From Acidobacteriota bacterium (GTDB lineage: Bacteria; Acidobacteriota; Terriglobia; Bryobacterales; Bryobacteraceae), in contig JAFDVZ010000002.1 of NCBI GenBank assembly GCA_018268715.1, positions 57,632 through 121,631 of the forward strand: 64,000 bases of DNA, written 5' to 3'. A program made the position numbers and the translations under genes. Positions 24,698 to 33,488 of the stretch are shown here, in pieces (within the stretch, counting starts at the first letter, position 1; each line of letters opens with the position of its first letter). Under the pieces are notes generated by a model. That model saw only the letters and a program-made list of their open reading frames with translations. It ran no database searches and was not told the DNA's origin.

Positions 24698-25773
24698 TTT
24701 ACGATTTTGCCCTGGACGGCGGCTTCGTGGGCGGCGACGGTCACCTCGCAGTTACGGTAGATGTCGCTGAGCGAGAGCGTCGGCTTCGCGCCTCCGTAGA
24801 CGGCGGCGATGTAGTCGCGGAACACCGAGCCATCGGGCGGCAGGCTATCGATGCGGTGCGGCCTCTTCGTGCTGGTGGCCAGCGTGACGCCGGTAGCCGC
24901 CATATATTCGGCGACCCCCTTGGTTCCGGAAAGCCGCAGGCGGTCGTCGCCATGGGCAGGCGCGGCGGCGGGCAGGCAGTAGTCCATATGGAGCGTCGCC
25001 GTGCCGCCGTTGTCCATGCGGAAGGCGGTGGCGGTGGTGGTCTCCATGTCGCCGGCGTTGGGGAACCCGATCCGTCCCATGAAGGAGCTGGCTTCGGTGA
25101 AGTCGCGGCCGCTGGTGAAGCGCATCAGGTCGAACATATGGATGCCAATCCACAGGATCGTGCTGCCGTAGGTCGACTGGTGCTTGTACCAATCCTCGCG
25201 ATTGCCGAGCTGGTAGGACTTCTGCGCCGAGATCAGGATCACCTCGCCAATCTCGCCGGAATCGACAATCTGCTTGAGCTTCTGATAGGCCGGCTCATAA
25301 CGCATCGGCAGCAGCATCCCGAGCTCGATCCGGTTCGTTTCGACAGCGCGCTTGACGCGGTCAAGATCCTCACGCGTCAGCGCCAGCGGCTTTTCGGCGA
25401 TCACGTTCATCTTGCGGCCCGCAGCCTCCAGGATGGCCGCGGCGCGCTCGCCGTTGTTATTGCAGACGGCGACGACATCCGGCTTCTCCTCGTCGAGCAT
25501 CCGCCGGTAATCGGCGTACGTCTTGGCGCCGGCCAGGCGCGCGTTGCGCCGTTTGAAGCGCGCCACTTCGGCCGCATCGGCGGAAGCAATGGCGACAATC
25601 TCCACATCGGGCAGCGAATCCAGAGGCTTGGCGATTTCGGTCGGGTGCCCGTCCAGGCCGGCGATCGCCACTCGCACCTTTCGGGATAATCGCACCGTTT
25701 GAGCCGCAAGCGCCGCCGCCCCGGTCGAAGCGATCAACGTGCGCCGGGTTATTTTTTGATTCGTTTCAATCAT
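24685..25773 (-). CDS. Gfo/Idh/MocA-family oxidoreductase
   Basis: A 362-residue NAD(P)-dependent oxidoreductase. The N-terminus (KITRRTLIASTGAAALAAQTV) has a short Arg-Arg hydrophobic signal that looks like a weak Tat signal, so export is possible. The Rossmann core is divergent (VRVAIAGLDGHPTEIAKPL), with Lys128 in the AEKPLAL motif and AQKSYQLGNREDWYK plus GIHMFDLMRF in the C-terminal domain, the latter containing the common His. It is divergent from the sugar transporter operon across 152 bases, suggesting shared regulation with sugar uptake. Substrate is not known. Confidence 0.85.
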   Translation of the reverse strand: MIETNQKITRRTLIASTGAAALAAQTVRLSRKVRVAIAGLDGHPTEIAKPLDSLPDVEIVAIASADAAEVARFKRRNARLAGAKTYADYRRMLDEEKPDVVAVCNNNGERAAAILEAAGRKMNVIAEKPLALTREDLDRVKRAVETNRIELGMLLPMRYEPAYQKLKQIVDSGEIGEVILISAQKSYQLGNREDWYKHQSTYGSTILWIGIHMFDLMRFTSGRDFTEASSFMGRIGFPNAGDMETTTATAFRMDNGGTATLHMDYCLPAAAPAHGDDRLRLSGTKGVAEYMAATGVTLATSTKRPHRIDSLPPDGSVFRDYIAAVYGGAKPTLSLSDIYRNCEVTVAAHEAAVQGKIVKCTA

Positions 25774-25823
25774 ATGCGAGCCACTACCGCAGTATCACTC
25801 ACTTCCGCCCCTGGAAACGGGCA

Positions 25824-25829
25824 TATAAT
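25824..25829 (+). promoter_or_regulatory. possible -10 box before the sugar operon
   Basis: A consensus TATAAT lies about 97 bases before the transporter start, in the divergent gap 25774-25925. The -35 region at normal spacing (ACTTCC) is poor, so an activator would be needed if this is the promoter. Confidence 0.35.
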
Positions 25830-25925
25830 CTTCCATGATGCGGGCGCTTTCACCCAGGCGGCGGTCTGCCGCACCTTGTTCCGTGTGTCCGGACTGGTGA
25901 ACAGCGCCAACGAACAGACGACTAT

Positions 25926-27641
25926 ATGGCGCTTCCCTTCTCGTTACTTGCCGCCGCACCATCGCGCCTCATTTCACTGGCCGGGATCGACATCGCGATC
26001 ATCGCGATCTACTTCCTGGCAGTGCTGGCGATTGGATTTTATCTCAAAGGCCAGTCGGGCACGGGAGAGGACTTCTTCCTCGCCGGCCGCGAAATGACCG
26101 CCTGGATCGCAGGCCTCAGCTTTCTCTCCGCCAACCTGGGCTCGCTCGAACTGATGGGCTGGGCCGCTTCCGCTTACCAGTACGGCATCCTCGCCACGCA
26201 CTGGTATTGGATCGGCGCGATTCCCGCCATGCTGTTCCTCGGCCTGGTGATGATGCCGTTTTACTACATATCGAAGACGCATTCGGTGCCGGGCTACCTG
26301 AAGCTGCGGTTCGGCGAAGACAGCCGCCTGCTGTCGGCCGTATCGTTCGGCTTCATGACGGTGCTGATGAGCGGCATCAATATGTATTCGATGGCGCTGG
26401 TGATGAAGGTGGTCCTCGGCTGGGACATCAACTTCAGCATCTGGGTGTCGTCGCTGACCGTGGCGGTCTACGTCGCGTTGGGCGGACTGCGTTCGGCCAT
26501 CTTCAATGAAGTGCTGCAGTTCGTGCTGATCTGGCTGGGCGCGCTGCTGATCCCGATTCTCGGCCTGGTCGAAGCGGGCGGCTGGAGCGGCCTGCAGGCG
26601 CGCATCGCGCAGAACCTGGGCAGCATGGGCGGCTATACGCATCTGTGGGGCACGCTGGGCAATTTCAAGGACAACCCGATGGGCATCCACTGGACGGGCA
26701 TCGTGCTCGGGCTGGGCTGGGTGATCTCATTCGGATACTGGACGACGGATTTCCTGGTTGTCCAGCGCGTGCTGGCCGCCAAGGACCTGCGCGCCGCCAA
26801 GATGGCGCCGATCATCGGCTCCGCGTTCAAGATGGCGGTGCCGTTCATCGTCATCCTGCCGGGACTGCTGGGGCTGGCGCTGCTGCCGATGAAGCTGGTG
26901 GGCGAAGGCGACGCGGTGGCGATGGGCGGGCACAGCTACAACGAAGTGCTGCCGCTGATGCTGGCGCGGTATTGCGGCCCCGGACTGCTGGGACTCGGCA
27001 TCACGGCGCTGATCGCGGGCTTCATGTCGGGCATGGCGGGCAACGTCAGCGCGTTCACCACCGTCTGGACCTACGACATCTACCGCGCCGTGATCAAGAA
27101 GGACGCAAGCGACGCGCACTACGTCAGCATGGGACGCTGGACCACCGTGCTGGGCGTTCTGGTGAGCATCGGCACGGCCTACCTGGTGATGCAGTTCTCG
27201 AGCATCATGGACTATGTCCAGGCGTTGTTCAGCTTCTTCATCGCGCCTCTGTTCGGCACCGTGCTGTTAGGCATGTTGTGGAAGCGCGCCACGCGGGCGG
27301 GCGGCTTCTGGGGCCTGCTATCGGGCACCGTGGCGTCGGTGGCCATGTGGGCGTGGGTGAAGGCCGATCCTTCCGCGCTGGCGATCGTCGCACTGTCCAC
27401 AGACGCCAAGGCCATGGCGGAGAACATGTACCGCGCGCTGTGGAGCTGGCTGACCTGCGTCATCGTCACGGTGGTGGTCAGCTACCTGACCCGTCCGAAA
27501 CCGGAAACGGAGCTGGTGGGCCTGGTCTACGGCTGCACCGAGGTGCCGTCGGAAGGCCACCTGAAGATCTATCAGCGCCCGGCCTTCTGGGCCGCCGTGG
27601 TGGCCGTGGTGTTCGTCATTCTGCAAATCCTGTTCTGGTAA
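25926..27641 (+). CDS. sodium:solute symporter (SSS family)
   Basis: Sodium-coupled sugar uptake permease of the SGLT/vSGLT family; 571 residues with about 13-14 predicted membrane segments. Typical motifs: FFLAGREMTAWIAGLSFLSANLGSLELMGWAA in helices 1-2, GYLKLRFG, ALGGLRSAIFNEVLQF, and GWVISFGYWTTDFLVVQRVLAAKD. It heads an operon with a pentose isomerase, ribulokinase and epimerase, so an aldopentose (L-arabinose or related) is the likely cargo. The ATG at 25926 leaves a short N-terminal helix before the first conserved one. Confidence 0.92.
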   Translation: MALPFSLLAAAPSRLISLAGIDIAIIAIYFLAVLAIGFYLKGQSGTGEDFFLAGREMTAWIAGLSFLSANLGSLELMGWAASAYQYGILATHWYWIGAIPAMLFLGLVMMPFYYISKTHSVPGYLKLRFGEDSRLLSAVSFGFMTVLMSGINMYSMALVMKVVLGWDINFSIWVSSLTVAVYVALGGLRSAIFNEVLQFVLIWLGALLIPILGLVEAGGWSGLQARIAQNLGSMGGYTHLWGTLGNFKDNPMGIHWTGIVLGLGWVISFGYWTTDFLVVQRVLAAKDLRAAKMAPIIGSAFKMAVPFIVILPGLLGLALLPMKLVGEGDAVAMGGHSYNEVLPLMLARYCGPGLLGLGITALIAGFMSGMAGNVSAFTTVWTYDIYRAVIKKDASDAHYVSMGRWTTVLGVLVSIGTAYLVMQFSSIMDYVQALFSFFIAPLFGTVLLGMLWKRATRAGGFWGLLSGTVASVAMWAWVKADPSALAIVALSTDAKAMAENMYRALWSWLTCVIVTVVVSYLTRPKPETELVGLVYGCTEVPSEGHLKIYQRPAFWAAVVAVVFVILQILFW

Positions 27642-27647
27642 ACGCAC

Positions 27648-27860
27648 ATGGAACACGACAAGACGATCTCGGTGTGGTTCTTCATCGGCGCTCTGCTGTT
27701 GGTCTACGGCGTCCTGATCCTCGCCTACGGAGCGATGCACATGGGCGCTCCGACGCCCGGCGTGGTGCTCGGAGAGTTGCACGTCGACACGTGGTGGGGA
27801 GCGTTGCTGCTGGTGATCGGCGGTTTTTATACGTTCGCGTTCCGGCCCGGCAAGGGCTGA
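27648..27860 (+). CDS. 70-residue two-helix membrane protein, transporter partner
   Basis: Starts six bases after the symporter stop. Two predicted membrane helices (about residues 8-29 and 46-64) flank a short loop (MGAPTPGVVLGELHVDTWWG). Such small proteins are seen next to SSS transporters in acidobacteria and planctomycetes and may be accessory subunits, but no function is proven. The tight spacing and shared membrane location are the evidence for the link. Confidence 0.75.
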   Translation: MEHDKTISVWFFIGALLLVYGVLILAYGAMHMGAPTPGVVLGELHVDTWWGALLLVIGGFYTFAFRPGKG

Positions 27861-27902
27861 TCGCGCCAACTTTGCTAAAGCCCCTCGTTGGGCGGATAGG
27901 AA

Positions 27903-29315
27903 ATGGATATGGCACAGAGTTTTGGCATCATAGTCGGCAATCGAGGATTCTTCCCGGATCACCTGGCCAAGAGCGGCCGTGACGAAATGATCGCGGCGGT
28001 GGAAGGCGCGGGATTCGGCGCCATCTGCCTCACCCCCGAACAAAGCAAATACGGCGCGGTGGAATCGCGCGAGGACGCCAAGCGTTGCGCGGCCCTGTTC
28101 AAGGAGAACAAGGACAAGATCGCCGGCATCATCGTCACCCTGCCGAATTTCGGCGAGGAGCGCACGCTGGTGGAGGCCATCCGGATGGCCGACTTGGGCG
28201 TCCCCGTGCTGGTGCAGGCGACGCCTGACAACGCGTCGAAGATGACCATCGCCGACCGCCGCGACAGCTTCTGCGGCAAGATGTCGGCATGCAACAACAT
28301 GCAGCAGTACCGTATCAAGTACTCGCTGACCACGCTGCACACCGAGGCGCCGAATTCGCCCGAGTTCAAGAAGGACCTGGCGTGGTTCGCCGCCGTCTGC
28401 CGCGTGGCGAACGGCCTGCGCAAGCTCCGCATCGGCGCTTTGGGCGCGCGTCCCGCGGCGTTCAACACGGTGCGCTACAGCGAGAAGATGCTCGAAGGCT
28501 ACGGCATCTCCATCGAGCCGCTCGATCTGTCGGAGGTCTTCGGCCGCATCGAGCGGTTAAAGAACGAAGACGGCGCGGTGCAGGCGAAGCTCGCGGCCAT
28601 CAAGGGCTATGTCAACACCGCGGGCGTGACCGAGGAAGCGCTGTACAAGATGGCGAAGCTCGGCGCGGTGATCGACGGCTGGATGGCGGACAACGACCTG
28701 GACATCAGCGCCATCCAGTGCTGGACGTCGATGGAGGAGTACTTCGGCGTGGTGCCCTGCACCGTGATGAGCATGATGAGCAACGGCCTGCATTCGAGCG
28801 CCTGCGAAGTGGACGTGCCGGGCGTCATCGGCATGCACGCGCTGCGCCTGGCCTCGGAAACGCCCAGCGCCCTGCTCGACTGGAACAACAACTACGGTGA
28901 CGATCCGGACAAGGCCGTCTGCTTCCACTGCAGCAACCTGCCGAAGCACTTCTTCCAGGACGTCCGCATGGACTTCCAGGAGATCATCGCGGGCACGGTC
29001 GGCAAGCTGAACACCTTCGGCACCTGCGTGGGCCGCGTGAAGCCGGGCGAGATGAGCTTCGCGCGCTTCTCGACAGGCGACACCACCGGCCGCATGCGCG
29101 GTTACGCGGGCGTGGGCCGGTTCACCGCCGATCCGCTTGAAACATTCGGCGGCGCGGGCGTTGTGGAAATCAAGAACCTCCAGAAACTGCTGCGCTACAT
29201 CTGCGAGAACGGCTTTGAGCACCACGTGGCCGCGAACTTCAGCTCGACGGCCGGAAGCGCCGTGTACGAAGCCGCGAAGAACTACCTCGGTTGGGACATG
29301 CACTGGCACGAGTAG
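27903..29315 (+). CDS. L-fucose/L-arabinose isomerase-family enzyme
   Basis: Aldose-ketose isomerase that probably converts L-arabinose to L-ribulose for the kinase and epimerase next to it. The 470-residue protein is related to the L-fucose/L-arabinose isomerase fold rather than classical AraA: GIIVGNRGFFPDHL at the N-terminus, QCWTSMEEYFGVVPC (Glu likely a metal ligand) in the middle, and CEVDVPGVIGMHAL with the acidic metal-binding residues, ending in HHVAANFSS (His-rich active-site region). It is preceded by GATAGGAA. ATG 27909 is an alternative start. Metal ligands are placed by analogy. Confidence 0.85.
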   Translation: MDMAQSFGIIVGNRGFFPDHLAKSGRDEMIAAVEGAGFGAICLTPEQSKYGAVESREDAKRCAALFKENKDKIAGIIVTLPNFGEERTLVEAIRMADLGVPVLVQATPDNASKMTIADRRDSFCGKMSACNNMQQYRIKYSLTTLHTEAPNSPEFKKDLAWFAAVCRVANGLRKLRIGALGARPAAFNTVRYSEKMLEGYGISIEPLDLSEVFGRIERLKNEDGAVQAKLAAIKGYVNTAGVTEEALYKMAKLGAVIDGWMADNDLDISAIQCWTSMEEYFGVVPCTVMSMMSNGLHSSACEVDVPGVIGMHALRLASETPSALLDWNNNYGDDPDKAVCFHCSNLPKHFFQDVRMDFQEIIAGTVGKLNTFGTCVGRVKPGEMSFARFSTGDTTGRMRGYAGVGRFTADPLETFGGAGVVEIKNLQKLLRYICENGFEHHVAANFSSTAGSAVYEAAKNYLGWDMHWHE

Positions 29316-29339
29316 TTCGCCGCTCCATCTTGCGTTCGA

Positions 29340-29363
29340 GGGCAGGCGGACAGGCGCCTGCCC
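29340..29363 (+). terminator. GC-rich hairpin between isomerase and kinase genes
   Basis: GGGCAGGCG and CGCCTGCCC form a 9-base perfect stem with a 6-base loop, followed by TGTTTCA. This weak intrinsic-terminator shape could lower expression of the downstream kinase and epimerase genes relative to the transporter and isomerase. Confidence 0.5.
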
Positions 29364-29384
29364 TGTTTCATGTAGGATTCAACC

Positions 29385-30980
29385 ATGGCACTTGTTGCAG
29401 GAGTCGATTTCGGAACACTCAGCGTGCGAGTGTCCATCGTCGATAGCGCGCGCGGACGCGTCGGATCGGGCGTGGGCGAATACCCTTTGCACCGCCGGCG
29501 CGAGGATCCCGACCACGCCACGCAAAGCCACGCCGACCACATGTCGGCGCTGGCCGAAGCCACGGCCAAGGCGCTCGCCGACGCGAAGGTCTCGGGCCAG
29601 GATGTCGCCGCCATCGCGCTCGACACCACGGGTTCCAGCGTCATCCCGGTGGATGAGAATCTCCAACCGCTGGACGATTACTACCTCTGGTGCGACCACC
29701 GCGCCTGGCGCGAAGCCGCCGAGATCACGGCGAAGGCTCACGCAAGCGGTCTCGAGGCGATTCGATGGTGCGGCGGAACGTACTCCTCCGAGTGGGGTTT
29801 TTCGAAGCTCCTGCACTGGCTGCGCAACAACCCGGACAAGCGTGCGCGCATGGCCACGGCGCTTGAACATTGCGACATGGTGGCGGCGGTGTTGTGCGGC
29901 GTGAAGAAGGCCGCCGACATCCCGCGCAGCATCTGCGCGATGGGCCATAAGTGGATGTGGAACGCCTCGCTCGGCGGACTGCCGCCCGATGGGTTCCTGG
30001 TGTCGGTCGACCCCGTGTTCGCCGGCGTCCGCGACAAGATCGCCGCGGGCCGCTATGAGACAAGCAACGTCATCGCCGGAACCCTGAGCGATGAGTGGGC
30101 CGCGAAGCTCGGCCTGAAGGCGGGCATCCCGATCCCGGTGGGAGCGTTCGACGCCCACTGGGACGCCATCGGCGCGGGCTGTAAAACAGGCGACGTCGTG
30201 AATGTTGTGGGCACGTCCACCTGCATCATGGCCATCGCCAGGGAGGCGGAACTGGTGCCCGGCGTCTGCGGCGTCGTGCCCGGCAGCATCCATCCGAAGC
30301 TGACCGGCGTCGAGGCGGGATTGTCGGCCACCGGCGACATTTTCGACGCCATCGCCAAGCGCGCCGGATCGAGCGTGGCCGAACTCTCGAAGGGCCTGGA
30401 GGACTTCGCCGCCGGGCAAACCGGCCTGCTACGCCTCACCTGGGACAACGGCGACCGCACCGTGCTGGTGAACCCCGAACTGGGCGGCGTCACGCTCGGC
30501 TGGAAGCTGACGCACACCGCGCAGGACGAGTTGTTCGCCGCCATCGAAGGCACGGCGTTCCACACGCGCGTCATCCTGGAGCGCATGGAAGAGCACGGCG
30601 TGCCCATCCACCGAGTCATCAACGGCGGCGGTATCCCGCAGAAGAACGAAACGCTGAATCGCGTGTACGCGAACGTGCTGAACAAGCCCGTGCTGGTGCC
30701 GCAGACTGAGGTGACCAGCCTCGGCTCGGCCATCTTCGCGTTCCTCGCCGCGGGCGTTTTCAAGACGGTCGAAGAAGCCCAGGAAGCGCTGTGCCCGACC
30801 TACCGCGTGGTGGAGCCGGACCCCGCCGCCGCGCGCGTCTACGCCGAACTCTACTCGCTCTACCGAAAGCTGTATTTCGCGTTCGGCAAGCCAGGCTCGG
30901 AAGCCGCCGCCATTGGCGACGTGCTGCCCGTGCTGCGCCGCATCGCCGCCGAATCGAGGAGCAAATGCTCGAACGCCTGA
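29385..30980 (+). CDS. araB: ribulokinase
   Basis: FGGY-family kinase that phosphorylates L-ribulose to L-ribulose 5-phosphate. The 531-residue protein has the N-terminal ATPase motif GVDFGTLSVRVSIVD, IALDTTGSSVIPVD, the WCDHRAW segment of ribulokinases, EWGFSKLLHW, the catalytic Asp region PVGAFDAHWDAIGAG, GTSTCIMAI and the C-terminal INGGGIPQKNETLNRVYANVL. Length and motif order match AraB. It overlaps the following araD by 16 bases, so translation is coupled. Confidence 0.95.
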   Translation: MALVAGVDFGTLSVRVSIVDSARGRVGSGVGEYPLHRRREDPDHATQSHADHMSALAEATAKALADAKVSGQDVAAIALDTTGSSVIPVDENLQPLDDYYLWCDHRAWREAAEITAKAHASGLEAIRWCGGTYSSEWGFSKLLHWLRNNPDKRARMATALEHCDMVAAVLCGVKKAADIPRSICAMGHKWMWNASLGGLPPDGFLVSVDPVFAGVRDKIAAGRYETSNVIAGTLSDEWAAKLGLKAGIPIPVGAFDAHWDAIGAGCKTGDVVNVVGTSTCIMAIAREAELVPGVCGVVPGSIHPKLTGVEAGLSATGDIFDAIAKRAGSSVAELSKGLEDFAAGQTGLLRLTWDNGDRTVLVNPELGGVTLGWKLTHTAQDELFAAIEGTAFHTRVILERMEEHGVPIHRVINGGGIPQKNETLNRVYANVLNKPVLVPQTEVTSLGSAIFAFLAAGVFKTVEEAQEALCPTYRVVEPDPAAARVYAELYSLYRKLYFAFGKPGSEAAAIGDVLPVLRRIAAESRSKCSNA

Positions 30981-31675
30981 AAGAAGAGGTTCTCGAAGCG
31001 AATCTCGAACTGGTGCGCCGCGGACTGGTGCTGTACACGTTCGGCAACGCCAGCGGCATCTCTCGCCAGGACAACCTGGTGGCGATCAAGCCAAGCGGCG
31101 TACCCTACGACACGATGAAGCCCGCGGATATCGTGATCGTCGATCTGGAGGGCAAGGTGGTGGAGGGCTCGCTGCGGCCGTCGTCGGATGTCGCGACGCA
31201 CGTGCTGCTCTACCAGGCGTTCCCGAAGATCGGCGGCGTGGTGCACACCCACTCGCGCGCGGCGACGTCGTGGGCGCAGTCGGGCCGCGAGATCCCCTGC
31301 TTCGGCACCACGCACGCGGATTATTTCTATGGCCCGGTGCCGGTGGCCGGTCCGCTGAGCGACGAAGAGATCCAGGGCGCCTACGAGCACAACACCGGGC
31401 TCGCCATCATCCGCCGTTTCGAAACGCTGGACCCGATGGCGGTTCCGGCGGTGCTGGTGTGCGGACACGCCCCGTTCACCTGGGGCAAGAGCGCGGCTAA
31501 CGCGGCCTACAACGCGGTGGTGCTCGAAGAAGTGGCGGAAATGGCGACGCGGACGCTGATCGCGAATCCGCACGCGAAACCGGTCGCGCAGGCGATGCTC
31601 GACAAACATTACTTTCGCAAGCATGGCGCCGGGGCCACGTACGGCCAGGCCGGCGGAAAGGGAGATTCATGTTGA
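30965..31675 (+). CDS. araD: L-ribulose-5-phosphate 4-epimerase
   Basis: Class II aldolase-family epimerase giving D-xylulose 5-phosphate for the pentose phosphate pathway. The 236-residue protein has TFGNASGISR, IKPSGVPYD, RPSSDVATHVLLYQAFP, the zinc-binding HTHSRAATSW, TTHADYFYGPVP and CGHAPFTWG, with a C-terminal His (DKHYFRKHG). ATG 30965 is inside the 3' end of araB. Its stop overlaps the mutarotase gene by seven bases. Confidence 0.95.
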   Translation: MLERLKEEVLEANLELVRRGLVLYTFGNASGISRQDNLVAIKPSGVPYDTMKPADIVIVDLEGKVVEGSLRPSSDVATHVLLYQAFPKIGGVVHTHSRAATSWAQSGREIPCFGTTHADYFYGPVPVAGPLSDEEIQGAYEHNTGLAIIRRFETLDPMAVPAVLVCGHAPFTWGKSAANAAYNAVVLEEVAEMATRTLIANPHAKPVAQAMLDKHYFRKHGAGATYGQAGGKGDSC

Positions 31676-32826
31676 TCAACCGCAGACAGGCGGGCGCGGC
31701 GCTGGCGGGATTGGCGCTGGCCGCCTGCGAGAAGAAGGCTGAACCAACTGCCGAGACGAAATCGGACACGGGAGCGAAAGCCGGAATCATGAAACACGAA
31801 TGGGGCAAGACGCCGGACGGCCAGACCGTCGAAATGTACATGCTGTCGAACGGCAAGGGTATGTCGGCCGACATCATCACCTGGGGCGGCATCGTGACGG
31901 CGCTGAAGGTTCCGGATAAGAGCGGAACGCCGGTGGACGTCGTGCTCGGCTTCGAGTCCTTTGACCCGTACGTCAAGAACCCGGCCTACTTCGGCGCGTT
32001 GATCGGCCGCTATGGCAACCGCATCGGGCACGCGCAGTTCAAGCTCGACGGCAAGACCTACACCGTGCCCAAGAACGACGGCGACAACTCGCTGCACGGC
32101 GGCAAGGCGGGCTTCAACAGCAAGTTGTGGACGGCCAAGGAAGTCCCCGGCGGGTTGGAATTGACCTATGTGAGCAAGGACGGCGAAGAAGGGTATCCGG
32201 GCACGCTGACCGCGAAGGTGACGTATTCGCTGACCGACGACAACGGCCTGAAGATCGACTACTTCGCTACCACTGATAAGGACACGGTGGTCAACCTGAC
32301 CAACCACACCTACTTCAATCTGGCCGGCCAGGGCGAAGGTCTCATCCTCGACCACGAAATGCAGATCATGGCCGATAACTTCACGCCGGTGGACAAGGGC
32401 CTCATCCCGACGGGCAAGTTGCAGCCGGTGGAGGGCACGCCGTTCGATTTCCGCCAGCCGCACGCCATCGGCGAGCGCATCGGCGCCGATAACGAGCAGT
32501 TGAAGCTCGGTAAGGGCTACGACCACAACTTCGCTCTGAACAGCAAGGGCGGGACTCTCGCGACGGCCGCGAAGGTGAAGGATCCCAAGACGGGGCGCAC
32601 GCTCGAAGTGCTGACCGATCAGCCGGGCATCCAGTTCTACACGGGCAACTTCCTGGATGGTTCGCTGACGGGCAAGGGCGGCAAGAAGTATCCGCAGCGT
32701 TGCGCTTTCTGCCTGGAGACGCAGCACTTCCCGGATGCTCCGAACAAGCCGGAATTCGCCTCCACGCTGCTGAAGCCGGGCCAGGAGTACAAGACCACCA
32801 CGATCTACAAGTTCTCGCAGGCGTGA
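31669..32826 (+). CDS. exported lipoprotein aldose 1-epimerase (mutarotase)
   Basis: Interconverts alpha and beta anomers of an aldose, preparing sugars for the symporter. The 385-residue protein is a GalM-type mutarotase with IITWGGIVTALKVPD, GRYGNRIGHAQF, SLHGGKAGFN, the catalytic His in NLTNHTYFNL and the QFYTGNFLDG region near the C-terminus. Unlike cytoplasmic GalM it starts MLINRRQAGAALAGLALAAC: a signal with lipobox Cys20, so it is probably tethered in the periplasm. It overlaps araD by seven bases and the next gene by four (GTGA). Confidence 0.9.
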   Translation: MLINRRQAGAALAGLALAACEKKAEPTAETKSDTGAKAGIMKHEWGKTPDGQTVEMYMLSNGKGMSADIITWGGIVTALKVPDKSGTPVDVVLGFESFDPYVKNPAYFGALIGRYGNRIGHAQFKLDGKTYTVPKNDGDNSLHGGKAGFNSKLWTAKEVPGGLELTYVSKDGEEGYPGTLTAKVTYSLTDDNGLKIDYFATTDKDTVVNLTNHTYFNLAGQGEGLILDHEMQIMADNFTPVDKGLIPTGKLQPVEGTPFDFRQPHAIGERIGADNEQLKLGKGYDHNFALNSKGGTLATAAKVKDPKTGRTLEVLTDQPGIQFYTGNFLDGSLTGKGGKKYPQRCAFCLETQHFPDAPNKPEFASTLLKPGQEYKTTTIYKFSQA

Positions 32827-33488
32827 GACGGGCGCTCCTCGCGGCCGCGCTGATTGCAGGCGGTGCGCACGCACAGCAGTGGATCGACCTGACGGCCGGC
32901 TCGTGGATAGAGATCACGGGCCGGCCGTTTCCTGTCGCGTCGTGGAAGGTAGAGGATGGCGCCTTCACGGCGCTTCCCAACAATGCGGAAGGCATGCAGG
33001 ATCTCCGCACGCGCGAAACCTTCCGCTGGTTCGAACTGGAGTTCGAGTGGAAGATCGACAAGGGCGCTAACTCCGGCGTGAAGTATCTGATTCAGAAGAC
33101 TGACCGCTGGCGTAAGGAAGGCGAAACCGGCTATCAGGCCCGGGCTCGAGGCCTCGAGTATCAGATCCTCGATGACGAAACGAACCCAGACGCGAAGAAC
33201 GGTCCTTCGCGCGGCACGGGAGCGCTGTACTCCTACTTGGCGCCCGATCGCAAGGGTCCGGCGGCCACCGGTGTTTGGCATCGTTCCCGGATCATGCTGA
33301 AAGACGGCCACGCCGAACACTGGCTCGACGGCGCCAAGATCCTGGAGTTCGATCTTGCCCAGCCCGTGGTCGCCGCGGCGCTCAAAAAGCTGCGCGGAAG
33401 CGACGATATCGTGCTCAAAACGTCCATTTCGCTGCAAAATCACGGCGGTGGCGTGACGTTTCGAGCGGTTCGCGTCCGCCGTTTATAG
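32823..33488 (+). CDS. secreted DUF1080 (3-keto-disaccharide hydrolase-like) protein
   Basis: A 221-residue exported protein with a concanavalin-like jelly-roll. The short signal peptide is RRALLAAALIAGGAHA. The body has DUF1080 features: WKVEDGAFTALPNN, FELEFEWKIDKGANSGVKYLI, GLEYQILDDE, and NHGGGVTFRAVRVRRL at the end. DUF1080 domains occur in planctomycete and acidobacterial glycan-acting proteins; some act on 3-keto-disaccharides. The GTG start overlaps the mutarotase stop, so it is the last gene of the sugar operon. Its stop is interlocked with the convergent methyltransferase stop. Confidence 0.87.
   Translation: MRRALLAAALIAGGAHAQQWIDLTAGSWIEITGRPFPVASWKVEDGAFTALPNNAEGMQDLRTRETFRWFELEFEWKIDKGANSGVKYLIQKTDRWRKEGETGYQARARGLEYQILDDETNPDAKNGPSRGTGALYSYLAPDRKGPAATGVWHRSRIMLKDGHAEHWLDGAKILEFDLAQPVVAAALKKLRGSDDIVLKTSISLQNHGGGVTFRAVRVRRL

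Noticed and set aside
27318-28340. Long minus-strand frame of 340 residues across the transporter and isomerase genes
   Set aside because: His/Arg/Gln-rich shadow of two clear genes on the plus strand.
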